From assembly GCF_900102315.1 (NCBI RefSeq), contig NZ_FNBL01000003.1, forward strand, positions 1 through 64,000: a stretch of DNA of 64,000 bases, given 5' to 3'. Position 1 is the stretch's first letter, and each line of letters begins with the position of its first letter. Made by a program: the position numbers and the translations under genes. Below are positions 16,393 to 25,657 of the stretch, piece after piece. This stretch comes from Celeribacter baekdonensis (lineage in GTDB: Bacteria > Pseudomonadota > Alphaproteobacteria > Rhodobacterales > Rhodobacteraceae). Under the pieces are notes generated by a model. The model worked only from the letters and a program-made list of their open reading frames with translations, did not search any database and was not told the DNA's origin.

Positions 16393-17946
16393 ATGACTGG
16401 AACCGCGCTTACATTCTCTGACGATCAGGCCGACGCCTATGACGCCATCAGCGCCGTGCTGAAACAGGTGGGGGTTGATCTTGAGGATGGGCTGATTTTG
16501 CCCATGGCGTCAACGGACACGCAAATTCGCGCGGTGATCGGCAAGGCGGGATCGGGCAAAACCCTTTTGTTGGCAGAGCTGTACAAGGCTCTGGATGAGG
16601 CGGGCGTCGATATCGTTTCCGGCGATTGGGAAGGCCGCAAGAAAAAGGAACGCCGCACCTTGGCGATTCTTGCGCCAACCAACAAAGCCGCCTCGGTCTT
16701 GCGCACCCGCGGCGTGCCCGCAACCACCATCCATCGCATTCTCTACACCCCGGTCTATGACCCGGAATATGAAAAAATCGCCGAATGGCTGGCGGGCAAT
16801 GGCGAGCGCCCGGATGTCGAAGCCCTTTCGGTTGAGGGTCTGACAGATGAGGCCTTGGATCGGGCCTATGCCTTTTATCAAACCCATAAATCCATCCCCG
16901 GCGCTTTGGCGGCGGCTGGCCTGCGTGGCTCTGATTTCATCACCGGGTGGAAGCGCCGCGAAGACCCGCTCGATATCGGATTCGTCGATGAAAGCTCAAT
17001 GTTGGACAAACGCCAACTCGATGATCTCAAAGAGATTTTCCCGACGCTTGTGCTGTTCGGTGACCCGGCGCAATTGGCCCCGGTCAACCAAGCCGGCGAG
17101 ATGGTGTTTGAAACTTTGGGCGCGGAAAACACCTATGTGCTGCACCGTATTCACCGCCAAACCCAAGACAACCCGATCCTCGATCTGGCCCATGCTCTGG
17201 CCGATCCGCAGTTGGGGTTTGATCAGTTTGACCGCATGATCCAAGAGGCCGCCGCGCGCGACGAGCGGGTGGTCTATGCCAGCCGGGTCGAAAGCGATTT
17301 GATGGCGCGCTCGCCGGTTTTGGTCTGGCGCAATGCGACCCGCATCCGGCTGATCCAAGCGTTTCGCAATGTCCACGGCGCGCCCGTGGATGCGCTGTTG
17401 CCCGGCGAACCTTTGATCTGTGATGGCATCGAATTGCCCGCGAAACACCGCAAGAAACGGTTGGACCTTGAGGCGCGGGGCTTGATCAAAGGCGCGCAGG
17501 TCGTCTACCTCGGCCCAGGGCGCAAACCCGGCTTTTCGCGGCTACATGTGATCGGCGCGGAGGACCCGAATATCTCGGCGGCCTCCATTGTTAAAATCGA
17601 AATTCCCGATGAAGAAGAACCGTTTATCCCCTATGCCGCGCGCATGGGGGCGGCATTTTTGCATGGAGCGGCGGTGACGATTCACAAGGCGCAAGGCTCG
17701 CAATGGGACAGTGTTCAGGTCTTTGCCCCCGACATTATGGCCGCCGCGCGCGCCGGTCGGATGGAGGCGGGCATTCCGCTTTGGAAACGGCTGACCTATG
17801 TCGCCATCACCCGCGCCGAAACGCGGCTGTTGTGGGTGACGCAGGCGCGGTTGGCCAAACCGACCGCACCGCTGTCTGTTGCGGATTTGACCGCCAAAGA
17901 GGCGGCACCTTTGACACTTGAGGCACAGGTCGACGCGCTGCTGTGA
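16393..17946 (+). CDS. RecD-like ATP-dependent DNA helicase
   Basis: A 517-residue superfamily 1 helicase/ATPase. Walker A is IGKAGSGKT (49-57); motif Ia is LAPTNKAASVLR; Walker B is FVDESSML; motif III is FGDPAQLAP; C-terminal motifs are TIHKAQGSQWDSV and YVAITRAETRLL. It resembles the stand-alone RecD2/Dda-type proteins with UvrD_C_2 domain rather than the RecBCD subunit. Role probably in DNA repair or recombination. No clear ribosome site; the upstream repeat runs to within 10 bases of the ATG. It ends tail-to-tail, with no gap, against the next gene. Confidence 0.85.
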   Translation: MTGTALTFSDDQADAYDAISAVLKQVGVDLEDGLILPMASTDTQIRAVIGKAGSGKTLLLAELYKALDEAGVDIVSGDWEGRKKKERRTLAILAPTNKAASVLRTRGVPATTIHRILYTPVYDPEYEKIAEWLAGNGERPDVEALSVEGLTDEALDRAYAFYQTHKSIPGALAAAGLRGSDFITGWKRREDPLDIGFVDESSMLDKRQLDDLKEIFPTLVLFGDPAQLAPVNQAGEMVFETLGAENTYVLHRIHRQTQDNPILDLAHALADPQLGFDQFDRMIQEAAARDERVVYASRVESDLMARSPVLVWRNATRIRLIQAFRNVHGAPVDALLPGEPLICDGIELPAKHRKKRLDLEARGLIKGAQVVYLGPGRKPGFSRLHVIGAEDPNISAASIVKIEIPDEEEPFIPYAARMGAAFLHGAAVTIHKAQGSQWDSVQVFAPDIMAAARAGRMEAGIPLWKRLTYVAITRAETRLLWVTQARLAKPTAPLSVADLTAKEAAPLTLEAQVDALL

Positions 17947-18696
17947 TCAACGCCGAAGAATGCGAAACGCCTCTGAGGCCCCCCACCCAAACAGCCCGGC
18001 AATCGCCAGCGCCATCACGCCGTAGATCAACGCCTGTTGATAGGCCAAATTATAAAGCCAACGCTCAATGCCAACTTTTTGCACGTTGATCGTGGTGCCG
18101 TAACTGTCGATCACAGCGCCGTTTCGCAGTAAAAAAATCCGCGTGGTGTAGCCACCTTCGACGATATTGGAGGGCAGGGTGATCGAGGTTTGAAACAGCG
18201 TGTCCTCGCTCAGCGTGACGACCCCTTCGCGGGTGCGGTACAGATCATCCGCCTTGCGCAGCCGGATCAAAGCCTCGCGCGCAGGCAGCCCGCGCATCCC
18301 TGGCAAAATGCGTTTGTCGGGGGTGATTTTCCAAAGACTGTCGGTCAAGGGCGGCAGTATATCGGCCAATTCCCGCGTCGAGGTGACCGTGTAAAAGGTG
18401 GGCGTGTGGCCAATCACCTGTGCCTCGACGTTGATCCAAATGCCAAAACGGCGATCTTTACGGCGGATGGTTTCGACCTTTTCAGGCCCCGCGACGGTGA
18501 TGATGACATCGAGCGGCTCTCCCTCCGGCGTCGGTTGGTCGCGCTTCACTGCCCCAAAAATCAAAATTTCAGAGCCGTCAAAATTGGCCGTAATGGAAAT
18601 CCGGCTTTGGCTCAGCGCGGCGACGACTTCTTCGGCACGGCCCGCACCGGGCAGCATCAACAAAGCGAACAGCAGGGCAAAAACGCGTGTCATCAT
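17947..18696 (-). CDS. TIGR02186 family membrane-anchored protein
   Basis: A 249-residue protein: signal peptide 1-21 (MMTRVFALLFALLMLPGAGRA), a beta-rich periplasmic domain starting EEVVAALSQSRISI, and a C-terminal membrane helix at about 225-245 followed by a short basic tail. It belongs to a family of unknown function (TIGR02186) usually paired with a TauE/SafE permease, as here. The start codon overlaps the permease stop (ATGATG/TGA), so the two are translationally coupled. A role as periplasmic partner of that exporter is inference. Confidence 0.8.
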   Translation of the reverse strand: MMTRVFALLFALLMLPGAGRAEEVVAALSQSRISITANFDGSEILIFGAVKRDQPTPEGEPLDVIITVAGPEKVETIRRKDRRFGIWINVEAQVIGHTPTFYTVTSTRELADILPPLTDSLWKITPDKRILPGMRGLPAREALIRLRKADDLYRTREGVVTLSEDTLFQTSITLPSNIVEGGYTTRIFLLRNGAVIDSYGTTINVQKVGIERWLYNLAYQQALIYGVMALAIAGLFGWGASEAFRILRR

Positions 18697-19601
18697 GCCC
18701 CCAGTGAGTAGAGTTCTTTGGGCGGCAACAACAGATCGAAGCCCAGTTTGAGACAGACGGCCAGCACCAAAACCGCAAGCCAAATCCGCAATTGCTCGGC
18801 CTTCATTTTTAGCCCGATTTGGGTGCCGATTTGCGCACCAATGACGCCGCCGATCAGCAACAGAAACGCCAAAAACACATCTACCGTATGGTTGGTATAG
18901 GCGTGCAGCAAGGTGGTGAACCCGGCGGTGAAAATGATCTGAAACAGCGAGGTGCCGATCACAACTTTGGTTGGCATTCCAAGCAGATAGATCATCGCAG
19001 GCACCATGATGAATCCACCCCCCACGCCCATAACGGCGCCCAACATGCCCACCATAACACCCACCGCAATCGGCGGAATGGCGGAGATATAGAGCCCCGA
19101 GGCGCGGAATTTCATTTTCAGCGGCAGGTTGTGAACCCAAAGGTGTTTTTTGCGCTCCGGGCGACCACCCGGGCGGCCTTTGGCCCGTTTGATGGCACGG
19201 ATGGATTCGATCAGCATCAAAAACCCGATGATGCCCAAAAACACCACATAACAGAGGGTCACAAGCAAATCGACCTGACCCATGGCTTTGAGCATGTTGA
19301 AGATCTGAATGCCGATGGCAGAGCCGACAAGCCCGCCCCCCAACAGCACAAACCCCATCTTTAAATCCACCGTCTTGCGTTTGAAATGGGCAAGCACACC
19401 GGAGACCGACGAGGCGACAATTTGGTTGGCAGAGGTGGCCACCGCCACAGCGGGCGGGATGCCGACAAAGAACAAGAGCGGCGTGATCAAAAATCCGCCG
19501 CCGACGCCAAACATGCCCGATAATACGCCCACAATCCCGCCAAGTCCGAGCAGGGTGAAGGCATTCACCGAAACTTCTGCGATTGGGAGAAATATTTGCA
19601 T
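18693..19601 (-). CDS. TauE/SafE family sulfite/anion exporter
   Basis: A 302-residue permease with about eight helices and the two-fold repeat typical of the family: GMFGVGGGFLITPLL near the N-terminus and GAVMGVGGGFIMVPAMIY in the second half. A cytoplasmic basic loop (AIKRAKGRPGGRPERKKH) separates the halves. Relatives export sulfite, sulfoacetate or similar organosulfur anions, a common need in marine bacteria degrading taurine, but no sulfonate catabolic gene is adjacent, so the substrate is unknown. Downstream partner is the TIGR02186 gene. Confidence 0.85.
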   Translation of the reverse strand: MQIFLPIAEVSVNAFTLLGLGGIVGVLSGMFGVGGGFLITPLLFFVGIPPAVAVATSANQIVASSVSGVLAHFKRKTVDLKMGFVLLGGGLVGSAIGIQIFNMLKAMGQVDLLVTLCYVVFLGIIGFLMLIESIRAIKRAKGRPGGRPERKKHLWVHNLPLKMKFRASGLYISAIPPIAVGVMVGMLGAVMGVGGGFIMVPAMIYLLGMPTKVVIGTSLFQIIFTAGFTTLLHAYTNHTVDVFLAFLLLIGGVIGAQIGTQIGLKMKAEQLRIWLAVLVLAVCLKLGFDLLLPPKELYSLGA

Positions 19602-19680
19602 AGGGGACTTTCGCGACGTCTTTCTTCAGCAATGCAGTGATTTGGCGCGCGCGTCAAATGATCCGCGGCGTTTGAGACAC

Positions 19681-19710
19681 AAAAGCGGACCCGAAGGCCC
19701 GCTCTGTGTC
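19681..19710 (-). terminator. Rho-independent terminator of ABC operon 1
   Basis: Read on the minus strand, AGCGGGCC-TTCG-GGTCCGCT followed by TTTGTG, 20-odd bases after the last permease gene. Confidence 0.75.
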
Positions 19711-19723
19711 ATTTTACGGAGGT

Positions 19724-20692
19724 TTATCGTTCTTTCACATAGGGCGTGCCGCCCGCGCGCGGTGGGATGGCCTTGCCGACAAAGCCCGCCAAAATGATCA
19801 CGGTCAGGATGTAGGGCAGGGCCTGCATGAACTGCACGGGGATGGTGAAATCGCCCATGGTGATGGATTGGTAACGGTTGCCAATGGCCTCCAAAAGCCC
19901 GAACAACATCGTGGCGGAGAGCGCATACCAAGGCCGCCATTTGGCGAAAATCAACGCTGCCAAGGCGATGTAACCGCGCCCTGCCGACATGTCTTTGACG
20001 AAACCCGCCGCGAGAGAGGCAAGGTAAGTGCCGGCCATGCCGCACAACACGCCAGCGATGACCAGCGCGGCGAACCGCAGTCTCACCACCGACACGCCCG
20101 CCGTATCGACCGCTGAGGGGTTTTCCCCCACAGCGCGCAGGCGCAGACCAAAGCGGGTGCGATACAGCACCCACCACGACAGTGGCACGGCAAGCAGTGC
20201 CATATAGGTCAGCGCGGTGTGACCAGAAATCAATTCATGGTAGAGCGGTCCGATAAAGGGCACATCGGCCAATGCATCAGAAAACGGCAGGTTCCATTCG
20301 CCAAACCGTGCTTCCGTTGGGAGCGAGGGCGTGCGCCCGCCGAGCTTAAACCAACTTTGGCCAACAACAACGGTCAGTCCGGCGGCGAGAAAGTTCAGAG
20401 CCACGCCTGAAATAAGCTGATCGCCTTTGAAGGTGATCGAGGCCAGCCCGTGGATCATGGAAAACGCCAAAGATCCGGCCACGCCCGCCAAAAGCCCGAT
20501 CCAAATCGACCCGGTGACAGAGGCCGCAGCCCCGGCCAAGAACGCCGCCGCTAACAATTTGCCCTCAAGTCCGATGTCAACGACGCCTGCGCGTTCGGAA
20601 AACAGCCCGGCAAGACAGGTCAAAAGCAAAGGCGTGGCAAGGCGCACCGTGCTGTCGAGGATTTGGATGATCGTGAGATAGTCCATGCTCAC
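19724..20692 (-). CDS. BMP-type nucleoside ABC transporter permease (second)
   Basis: A 322-residue integral membrane protein of the BPD_transp_2 family with 8-10 helices. Typical segments are LFSERAGVVDIGLEGKLL (family signature near residue 30-47), LISGVALNFLAAGLT and RAVGENPSAVDTAGV, the cytoplasmic coupling loop. The start overlaps the end of the first permease (ATGA). Last gene of operon 1, with a terminator behind it. It pairs with the 365-residue permease to form the membrane channel. Confidence 0.9.
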   Translation of the reverse strand: MSMDYLTIIQILDSTVRLATPLLLTCLAGLFSERAGVVDIGLEGKLLAAAFLAGAAASVTGSIWIGLLAGVAGSLAFSMIHGLASITFKGDQLISGVALNFLAAGLTVVVGQSWFKLGGRTPSLPTEARFGEWNLPFSDALADVPFIGPLYHELISGHTALTYMALLAVPLSWWVLYRTRFGLRLRAVGENPSAVDTAGVSVVRLRFAALVIAGVLCGMAGTYLASLAAGFVKDMSAGRGYIALAALIFAKWRPWYALSATMLFGLLEAIGNRYQSITMGDFTIPVQFMQALPYILTVIILAGFVGKAIPPRAGGTPYVKER

Positions 20693-21786
20693 GCCTCCTT
20701 TTTCTTGTTGAGGGCGATGAACAGTTTTTCAAGCGGCGCGCGCACCATATTATCGAGCGCGCCGGTGAACATGATCACAAGGGCCTGAATGACCACGACC
20801 AATTCGCGCGGGATCGATTCCCAGAATGATAATTCGCCGCCGCCTTGGTACAAAAAGCCAAAAAGAAGCGCGGCCAAGACGATCCCGATCGGGTGATTGC
20901 GGCCCATCAAAGCCACTGCGATGCCGATAAAGCCCGCGCCCTCGACGGCATTGTCGATCAACCGTTCGGCCTCGCCCATCACGTTGTTGATCGCCATCAG
21001 GCCGGACAAGGCGCCGGAGATCAGCATGGCGATCACGACGATGCGCACCGGGTTGATGCCGGCGTATTTCGCCGCCGTTTCCGATTGGCCATAGGCGCGG
21101 ATTTCATAGCCAAGCCGGGTGCGCCAGATCAGGAAATAGAACCCAACAGCCGCCAAAAGCGCGATCAGGAAGGACACGTTGACGGGGGCGTTTTTGTTGA
21201 ACTCAATGCCCAAGGGCGCCAACATTTCATGGAAAGTCGGCAGGTGTGCCCCGGCGCCAAACCGCGTGCTTTCAGTTGACATAGACCCCGGAACTTTGAG
21301 GTAATTCAACAGGATGTAGCCAATCAGCGCAGAGCCGATAAAGTTGAACATGATGGTGGTGATGACGATATGGCTGCCGCGTTTGGCCTGAAGATAGGCG
21401 GGGATAAACGCCCAGGCCGCCCCAAAAAGCGCACCGCCGATCATCGCCGCAGGCAGGGCAATGGCCCAATGCGGCCAAGGCACATAAAGGCACACAAGCG
21501 CCACCCCCAAACCGCCCAACGCCGCCTGACCTTCAGAGCCGATGTTGAACAATCGGGCGTGATAGGCGACAGCGACCGAAAGGCCGGTGAAGATGAAATT
21601 GGTGGTGTAATAGAGCGTGTAACCAATGCCGTTTGAACTGCCAAACGCGCCTTGCACCATGGTTTTGATCGCCACCACCGGGTCTTTGCCGATGGCCATG
21701 ATCACGAGGCCCGACAGCAAAAAGGCCAAGAAGATCGAGATCAACGGAATGAGGACGGCATCCGCCCATTTTGGCATTTTTGTCAT
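20689..21786 (-). CDS. BMP-type nucleoside ABC transporter permease (first)
   Basis: A 365-residue BPD_transp_2 permease. Markers are FIFTGLSVAVAYHARLFNIGSEGQ, the helix pairs around IALPAAMIGGALFGAAWAFIPAYLQAKRGS, and EIRAYGQSETAAKYAGI, the loop that contacts the ATPase. It starts in an ATGA overlap with the ATPase gene upstream. The N-terminal extension relative to the second permease is normal for this pair. Confidence 0.9.
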   Translation of the reverse strand: MTKMPKWADAVLIPLISIFLAFLLSGLVIMAIGKDPVVAIKTMVQGAFGSSNGIGYTLYYTTNFIFTGLSVAVAYHARLFNIGSEGQAALGGLGVALVCLYVPWPHWAIALPAAMIGGALFGAAWAFIPAYLQAKRGSHIVITTIMFNFIGSALIGYILLNYLKVPGSMSTESTRFGAGAHLPTFHEMLAPLGIEFNKNAPVNVSFLIALLAAVGFYFLIWRTRLGYEIRAYGQSETAAKYAGINPVRIVVIAMLISGALSGLMAINNVMGEAERLIDNAVEGAGFIGIAVALMGRNHPIGIVLAALLFGFLYQGGGELSFWESIPRELVVVIQALVIMFTGALDNMVRAPLEKLFIALNKKKEA

Positions 21787-23393
21787 TGACCAGCCTCCCT
21801 CGATTTTTCTTCGGCAATCCCAGCCATCATCAGGCCAAGCTCGCCTTCATTGGTCTCAGAGGGCAGGCGTTCGCCCATGATTTTACCGTCAAACATCACC
21901 GCAATCCGGTCACTCAGCGACAGGATTTCATCAAGTTCCACCGACACCAATAGGATGGCTTTGCCCGCATCGCGCAGATGTACGATCTGTTGGTGAATGA
22001 ACTCGATGGCACCAATATCGACGCCGCGCGTCGGCTGACCGATCAACAGCAGGTCGGGGTTGCGCTCGATCTCGCGCGCCAACACGATTTTTTGCTGGTT
22101 GCCGCCGGAAAAACTTTTGGCCTCCAGCTTGGGGTTTGGCGGGCGCACGTCGAATTTGGTCATGCTTTCTTGGGTCATTGCCTTGATCGCGGCGTTGTCC
22201 ATCAAAAAGCGGTTTTTTTGATATTCAGGTGCGTGGTGATAACCAAACACCATGTTTTCCCAGGCTTGGAAATTCAGGATCAGACCCTCATCATGCCGGT
22301 CCTCCGGCACATGCGAAATCCCGCGGGCGCGGCGCGATTGGCCGTCGGAGTTCTTGCCTGTCAGGTCGATCTCTTGGCCATTCAGGCGGATCGTGCCCGT
22401 GCCGGTTTGATAGCCGCCCAAAACCTCTAAAAGTTCGGTTTGACCATTGCCCGCCACGCCACAAATCCCAAGAATTTCACCGGCGCGCACATGCAAATCA
22501 ATGCCTTTGACCCGTTCCACACCCTGCTCATCCACGACGCGCAGGTTTTCAATTTCCAAAATCTGCGCTCCCGGTGTGGCGGGCTTTTTCTCAACATGAA
22601 GCAAGACTTTGCGCCCGACCATCAGTTCGGCCAGATCTTCGGGGGTGGTGTCGGCGGTCTGCACTGTCGCGGTCATCTCGCCGCGGCGCATCACGGACAC
22701 CGTGTCGGTGATCTCCATGATTTCGCGCAGCTTATGGGTGATGAGAATGATGGTTTTGCCCTGTTCTTTGAGCCCTTCGAGAATGCGAAACAAATGGTCC
22801 GCCTCGGCCGGGGTCAAAACCCCCGTGGGTTCGTCCAAAATCAGGATGTCGGCCTGACGATAGAGCGCTTTGAGGATCTCAACCCGTTGCTGGTGGCCGA
22901 CGGAGAGATCTTCGATCAAAGCATCTGGATCGACAGAAAGTTGATATTCATCAGAGAGTTGCTTTAAAAGCGTGCGGGCTTTCGCCAGCGAGGGTTTGAG
23001 CAATCCGCCATCTTCTGCGCCTAAAATGACATTTTCGAGCACGGTGAAGTTTTCGACCAGTTTAAAGTGCTGGAACACCATGCCGATGCCGGCGGAAATC
23101 GCGGCTTGGCTGTCGGCAATCTGGACCTCTTGGCCCTTGATGTGGATCGTCCCCGCATCGGCTTTGTAAAAGCCATAGAGGATCGACATCAGCGTGGATT
23201 TCCCCGCGCCGTTTTCGCCGATGATGCCGTGGACCGTGCCTTTTTTGACCGTGATCGAGATGTCCTTATTGGCCTGAACCGGGCCAAAGGCTTTGGAAAT
23301 CCCGCGCAGTTCAATCGCTGGCGCGTCAATGGGGGCGGAGGAAGCGGTGGGGGCGGCAGTTGCCTGCCGCCCCGCTTCAGACTGGACGCTCAT
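21783..23393 (-). CDS. BMP-type ABC transporter ATP-binding protein (two NBDs)
   Basis: A 536-residue protein with two nucleotide-binding domains, as in ribose/nucleoside importers. Domain 1: Walker A GENGAGKST, signature LSVGHQQRVEI, Walker B ILILDEPT. Domain 2: degenerate Walker A CGVAGNGQTEL, signature FSGGNQQKIVLARE, and LLLIGQPTRGVD in the Walker B place. An N-terminal low-complexity stretch of about 25 residues (AAPTASSAPIDAPA) precedes domain 1. It starts 13 bases after the binding-protein gene. Confidence 0.92.
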   Translation of the reverse strand: MSVQSEAGRQATAAPTASSAPIDAPAIELRGISKAFGPVQANKDISITVKKGTVHGIIGENGAGKSTLMSILYGFYKADAGTIHIKGQEVQIADSQAAISAGIGMVFQHFKLVENFTVLENVILGAEDGGLLKPSLAKARTLLKQLSDEYQLSVDPDALIEDLSVGHQQRVEILKALYRQADILILDEPTGVLTPAEADHLFRILEGLKEQGKTIILITHKLREIMEITDTVSVMRRGEMTATVQTADTTPEDLAELMVGRKVLLHVEKKPATPGAQILEIENLRVVDEQGVERVKGIDLHVRAGEILGICGVAGNGQTELLEVLGGYQTGTGTIRLNGQEIDLTGKNSDGQSRRARGISHVPEDRHDEGLILNFQAWENMVFGYHHAPEYQKNRFLMDNAAIKAMTQESMTKFDVRPPNPKLEAKSFSGGNQQKIVLAREIERNPDLLLIGQPTRGVDIGAIEFIHQQIVHLRDAGKAILLVSVELDEILSLSDRIAVMFDGKIMGERLPSETNEGELGLMMAGIAEEKSREAGQ

Positions 23394-23406
23394 GCGACAG
23401 CTGCCC

Positions 23407-24396
23407 TTAAAACGCCGGGCAGGATTCGTCGGACATGTAGTCGTGCACTACAATTTCGCCGGCGATGATTTTTGCGGTGGCGTCGTCGATGGCCGCTTTC
23501 ATCTCAGGTGTGATCAGGGCGGCGTTATATTCATCCATCGCAACGCCAACACCGTCGTTGGACAGGCCCATCACATTGATGCCGGTCTCAAGGGTCTCAC
23601 CTTGGGTGAAGGCATCATACACAGCATTGTCGACGCGTTTGACCATGGAGGTCAGAACCGAGCCGGGCTGGAGGTAGTTTTGGTTGCTATCGACGCCGAT
23701 GGACAACATGCCCTCATCGGCTGCAGTTTGCAGAACACCAAGACCGGTGCCGCCCGCCGCCGCAAACACAACTTCAGAACCCGCAGATTTTTGCGCGCGG
23801 GTCAATTCGCCGCCCTTCACCGGATCGTTCCATGCCGCAGGTGTGGTGCCGGTCATGTTGACGATGACCTTGCCTTCGGGTTTCACGGATTTGAAGCCTT
23901 CGGCATAGCCACAGGCGAATTTGGAGATCAGCGGGATGTCCATGCCGCCCACAAAGGACACGGTGTCGCCTTTGGCGGCATAAGCTGCGGCGATCCCGGC
24001 CAGGTAGGAGCCCTCTTGTTCGTTGAACACCACGGAGCGCACGTTCGGCGCGTCCACGACCATGTCGATGATGGCGAATTTGGTGTCCGGGAAATCGGCG
24101 GCAACGGTTTCAAGCGCGGTGGCGAAGGAGAAGCCTGCCATCACGATCGGGTTAAAGCCCTTTTCAGCGAAGTTGCGCAGATATTGTTCGCGCTGCGCGT
24201 CCGATTGCAGCTCGACATCGCGGTAGGTCCCGCCCGTTTCCTTGGCCCAACGCTCGGCACCATTAAACGCAGCTTCGTTGAAGGATTTGTCAAATTTGCC
24301 GCCAAGATCAAAAATGATCGCCGGATCGGCCAAAGCTGCGCCAGAGGTCAGGGCCAGAGCAGCAACTGCGCCGAGGAGTGTTTTGGTCAGGGTCAT
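23407..24396 (-). CDS. BMP family substrate-binding protein
   Basis: A 329-residue periplasmic binding protein of the Bmp/Med (PnrA-like) family, which bind nucleosides or purines. A signal peptide (1-23, ending SGAALA) is followed by DPAIIFDLGGKFDKSFNEAAF, the conserved start of the fold. No lipobox, so it is soluble. ATG 24396 is chosen because a GGGAGAT site precedes it; the frame is open 20 codons further but starts at no plausible site. First gene of operon 1. Which purine or nucleoside it binds cannot be read here. Confidence 0.92.
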   Translation of the reverse strand: MTLTKTLLGAVAALALTSGAALADPAIIFDLGGKFDKSFNEAAFNGAERWAKETGGTYRDVELQSDAQREQYLRNFAEKGFNPIVMAGFSFATALETVAADFPDTKFAIIDMVVDAPNVRSVVFNEQEGSYLAGIAAAYAAKGDTVSFVGGMDIPLISKFACGYAEGFKSVKPEGKVIVNMTGTTPAAWNDPVKGGELTRAQKSAGSEVVFAAAGGTGLGVLQTAADEGMLSIGVDSNQNYLQPGSVLTSMVKRVDNAVYDAFTQGETLETGINVMGLSNDGVGVAMDEYNAALITPEMKAAIDDATAKIIAGEIVVHDYMSDESCPAF

Positions 24397-24496
24397 GGGT
24401 ATCTCCCGTTGGGTATTTAAACTATTGGGGCAGTCCCTTGTCTGAAAACAAGTCACATGCCCATGGAGCGAGCAAATCGTCTCGCAGTATAGCGAG

Positions 24497-24556
24497 ATTA
24501 GGGCGCGTCACAGAGGGAGGGTCAATACACATTTTACCATTTTTGACCGTTTGGTC
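24497..24556 (-). promoter_or_regulatory. promoter and operator of ABC operon 1
   Basis: On the minus strand TTGACC (24525-24520), a 17-base spacer and CCTAAT (24502-24497) make a good sigma70 promoter about 100 bases before the first gene. Just upstream of it, GACC-gttt-GGTC (24545-24556) is a perfect inverted repeat, a candidate regulator site. Confidence 0.5.
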
Positions 24557-24602
24557 GCGCAATGGAGGGAGATTGGGCATTCCGGTGCACTGTGACGCAA
24601 GG

Positions 24603-25025
24603 TCACGTATGTTTTAATGGCTTGGAAAGGACCAAAGCGTCGATTTTCGTATTCTCAGGCGTTGTGTAGTAGCGCGGACGCCGACCAGATTCGCTGTAGC
24701 CTTCGGAAAGATAGAGCGAAATGGCGACGCTGTTATTCTCGGCCACTTCCAAAATGGACATCAACGCGAGGCGCGATTCCGCCTCTTTCTCATAGGCGCG
24801 CAGCATCACCCGGCCCAAGCCCAGACCGCGCGCTTCGGGATGGACGGCGAGGGTCAAAACTTCGGCTTCATTGGCGGCATACCGGCCCATGATGAAGGAC
24901 GGCCCATCGCCCGTGATGATAAAATTCTCGCGCATAGACAAAAGCCCCGCGAAGTCTTTGACAGACCATGGGCGGGGCGTTTGGAAACTTACAGCATGGA
25001 GCGTGGCAAGCTCCTCAGGCGACAT
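24603..25025 (-). CDS. rimI: ribosomal-protein-alanine N-acetyltransferase (RimI-like)
   Basis: A 140-residue GNAT acetyltransferase. The acetyl-CoA pyrophosphate loop is EARGLGLGRVMLRA; motif A starts LTLAVHP, and VAENNSVAISLYLSEGY is the classic RimI motif B. RimI acetylates the N-terminal alanine of ribosomal protein S18. It begins 9 bases after the Nfu-type gene ends. The tsaB gene commonly found just before rimI is absent here. Confidence 0.85.
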   Translation of the reverse strand: MSPEELATLHAVSFQTPRPWSVKDFAGLLSMRENFIITGDGPSFIMGRYAANEAEVLTLAVHPEARGLGLGRVMLRAYEKEAESRLALMSILEVAENNSVAISLYLSEGYSESGRRPRYYTTPENTKIDALVLSKPLKHT

Positions 25026-25034
25026 CTTGGACTC

Positions 25035-25598
25035 TTAAGCCGCGACGGGGCGCACTTCGAGCACCTCGGGGATGTAATGGCGCAACAGGTTTTCGATGCC
25101 CATTTTCAACGTCAGAGTCGAGGAGGGACACCCGGCGCAAGCGCCCTGCATATGCAGGTAAACGATGCCGCGATCAAAGCCATGGAACGTGATGTCGCCG
25201 CCGTCCTGGGCCACGGCGGGGCGCACACGGGTGTCGAGCAATTCTTTGATCTGTTTGACGATTTCGCCGTCAGGTCCGTCATGGTCGGCGTGGCCGCCTG
25301 CGGCGCTGGCATGTGTGTCCATGACCTGTGCGCCGGATTGGAAATGTTCCATGATCGCGCCAAGGATGGCGGGTTTGATATGGTCCCAATCGGTGGCGTC
25401 CTCTTTGGTCACGGTGACGAAATCGGAGCCCAAAAACACGCCGGTGACATTGCCGACCGCAAACACACGCTGCGCCAATGGCGATGCAGCGGCAGAGTCT
25501 GCTGTGGGAAAGTCTGCAGTTCCGGCCTCAAGCACGGTCTGACCGGGCAAGAATTTCAAGGTTGCGGGGTTTGGTGTGGATTCGGTCTGAATGAACAT
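25035..25598 (-). CDS. Nfu-type iron-sulfur cluster carrier protein
   Basis: A 187-residue protein with an N-terminal Nfu_N domain (MFIQTESTPNPATLKFLPG, about 1-87) and a C-terminal NifU-like domain with the cluster cysteines Cys154 and Cys157 in GACAGCPSS. These carriers hand 4Fe-4S clusters to apo-proteins. A linker rich in Gly, Ala and His (about 95-110) separates the domains. An Irr-like box lies 60 bases upstream, linking expression to iron/haem status. Followed directly by rimI. Confidence 0.93.
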   Translation of the reverse strand: MFIQTESTPNPATLKFLPGQTVLEAGTADFPTADSAAASPLAQRVFAVGNVTGVFLGSDFVTVTKEDATDWDHIKPAILGAIMEHFQSGAQVMDTHASAAGGHADHDGPDGEIVKQIKELLDTRVRPAVAQDGGDITFHGFDRGIVYLHMQGACAGCPSSTLTLKMGIENLLRHYIPEVLEVRPVAA

Positions 25599-25657
25599 TT
25601 CGGATATTCCTTAGGATCATAGTCGGATATGCGCGTTCGGACCGCAAAAGTCAAGTT

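Noticed and set aside
17947-19632. One frame of 561 codons that could suggest a fused protein.
   Set aside because: Its first two thirds are an out-of-frame reading of the TauE/SafE gene; only the part from 18696 is a real protein (TIGR02186).
23293-24420. Open frame of 375 codons on the plus strand across the binding-protein gene.
   Set aside because: Antisense to a clear BMP protein with signal peptide; no coding signature.
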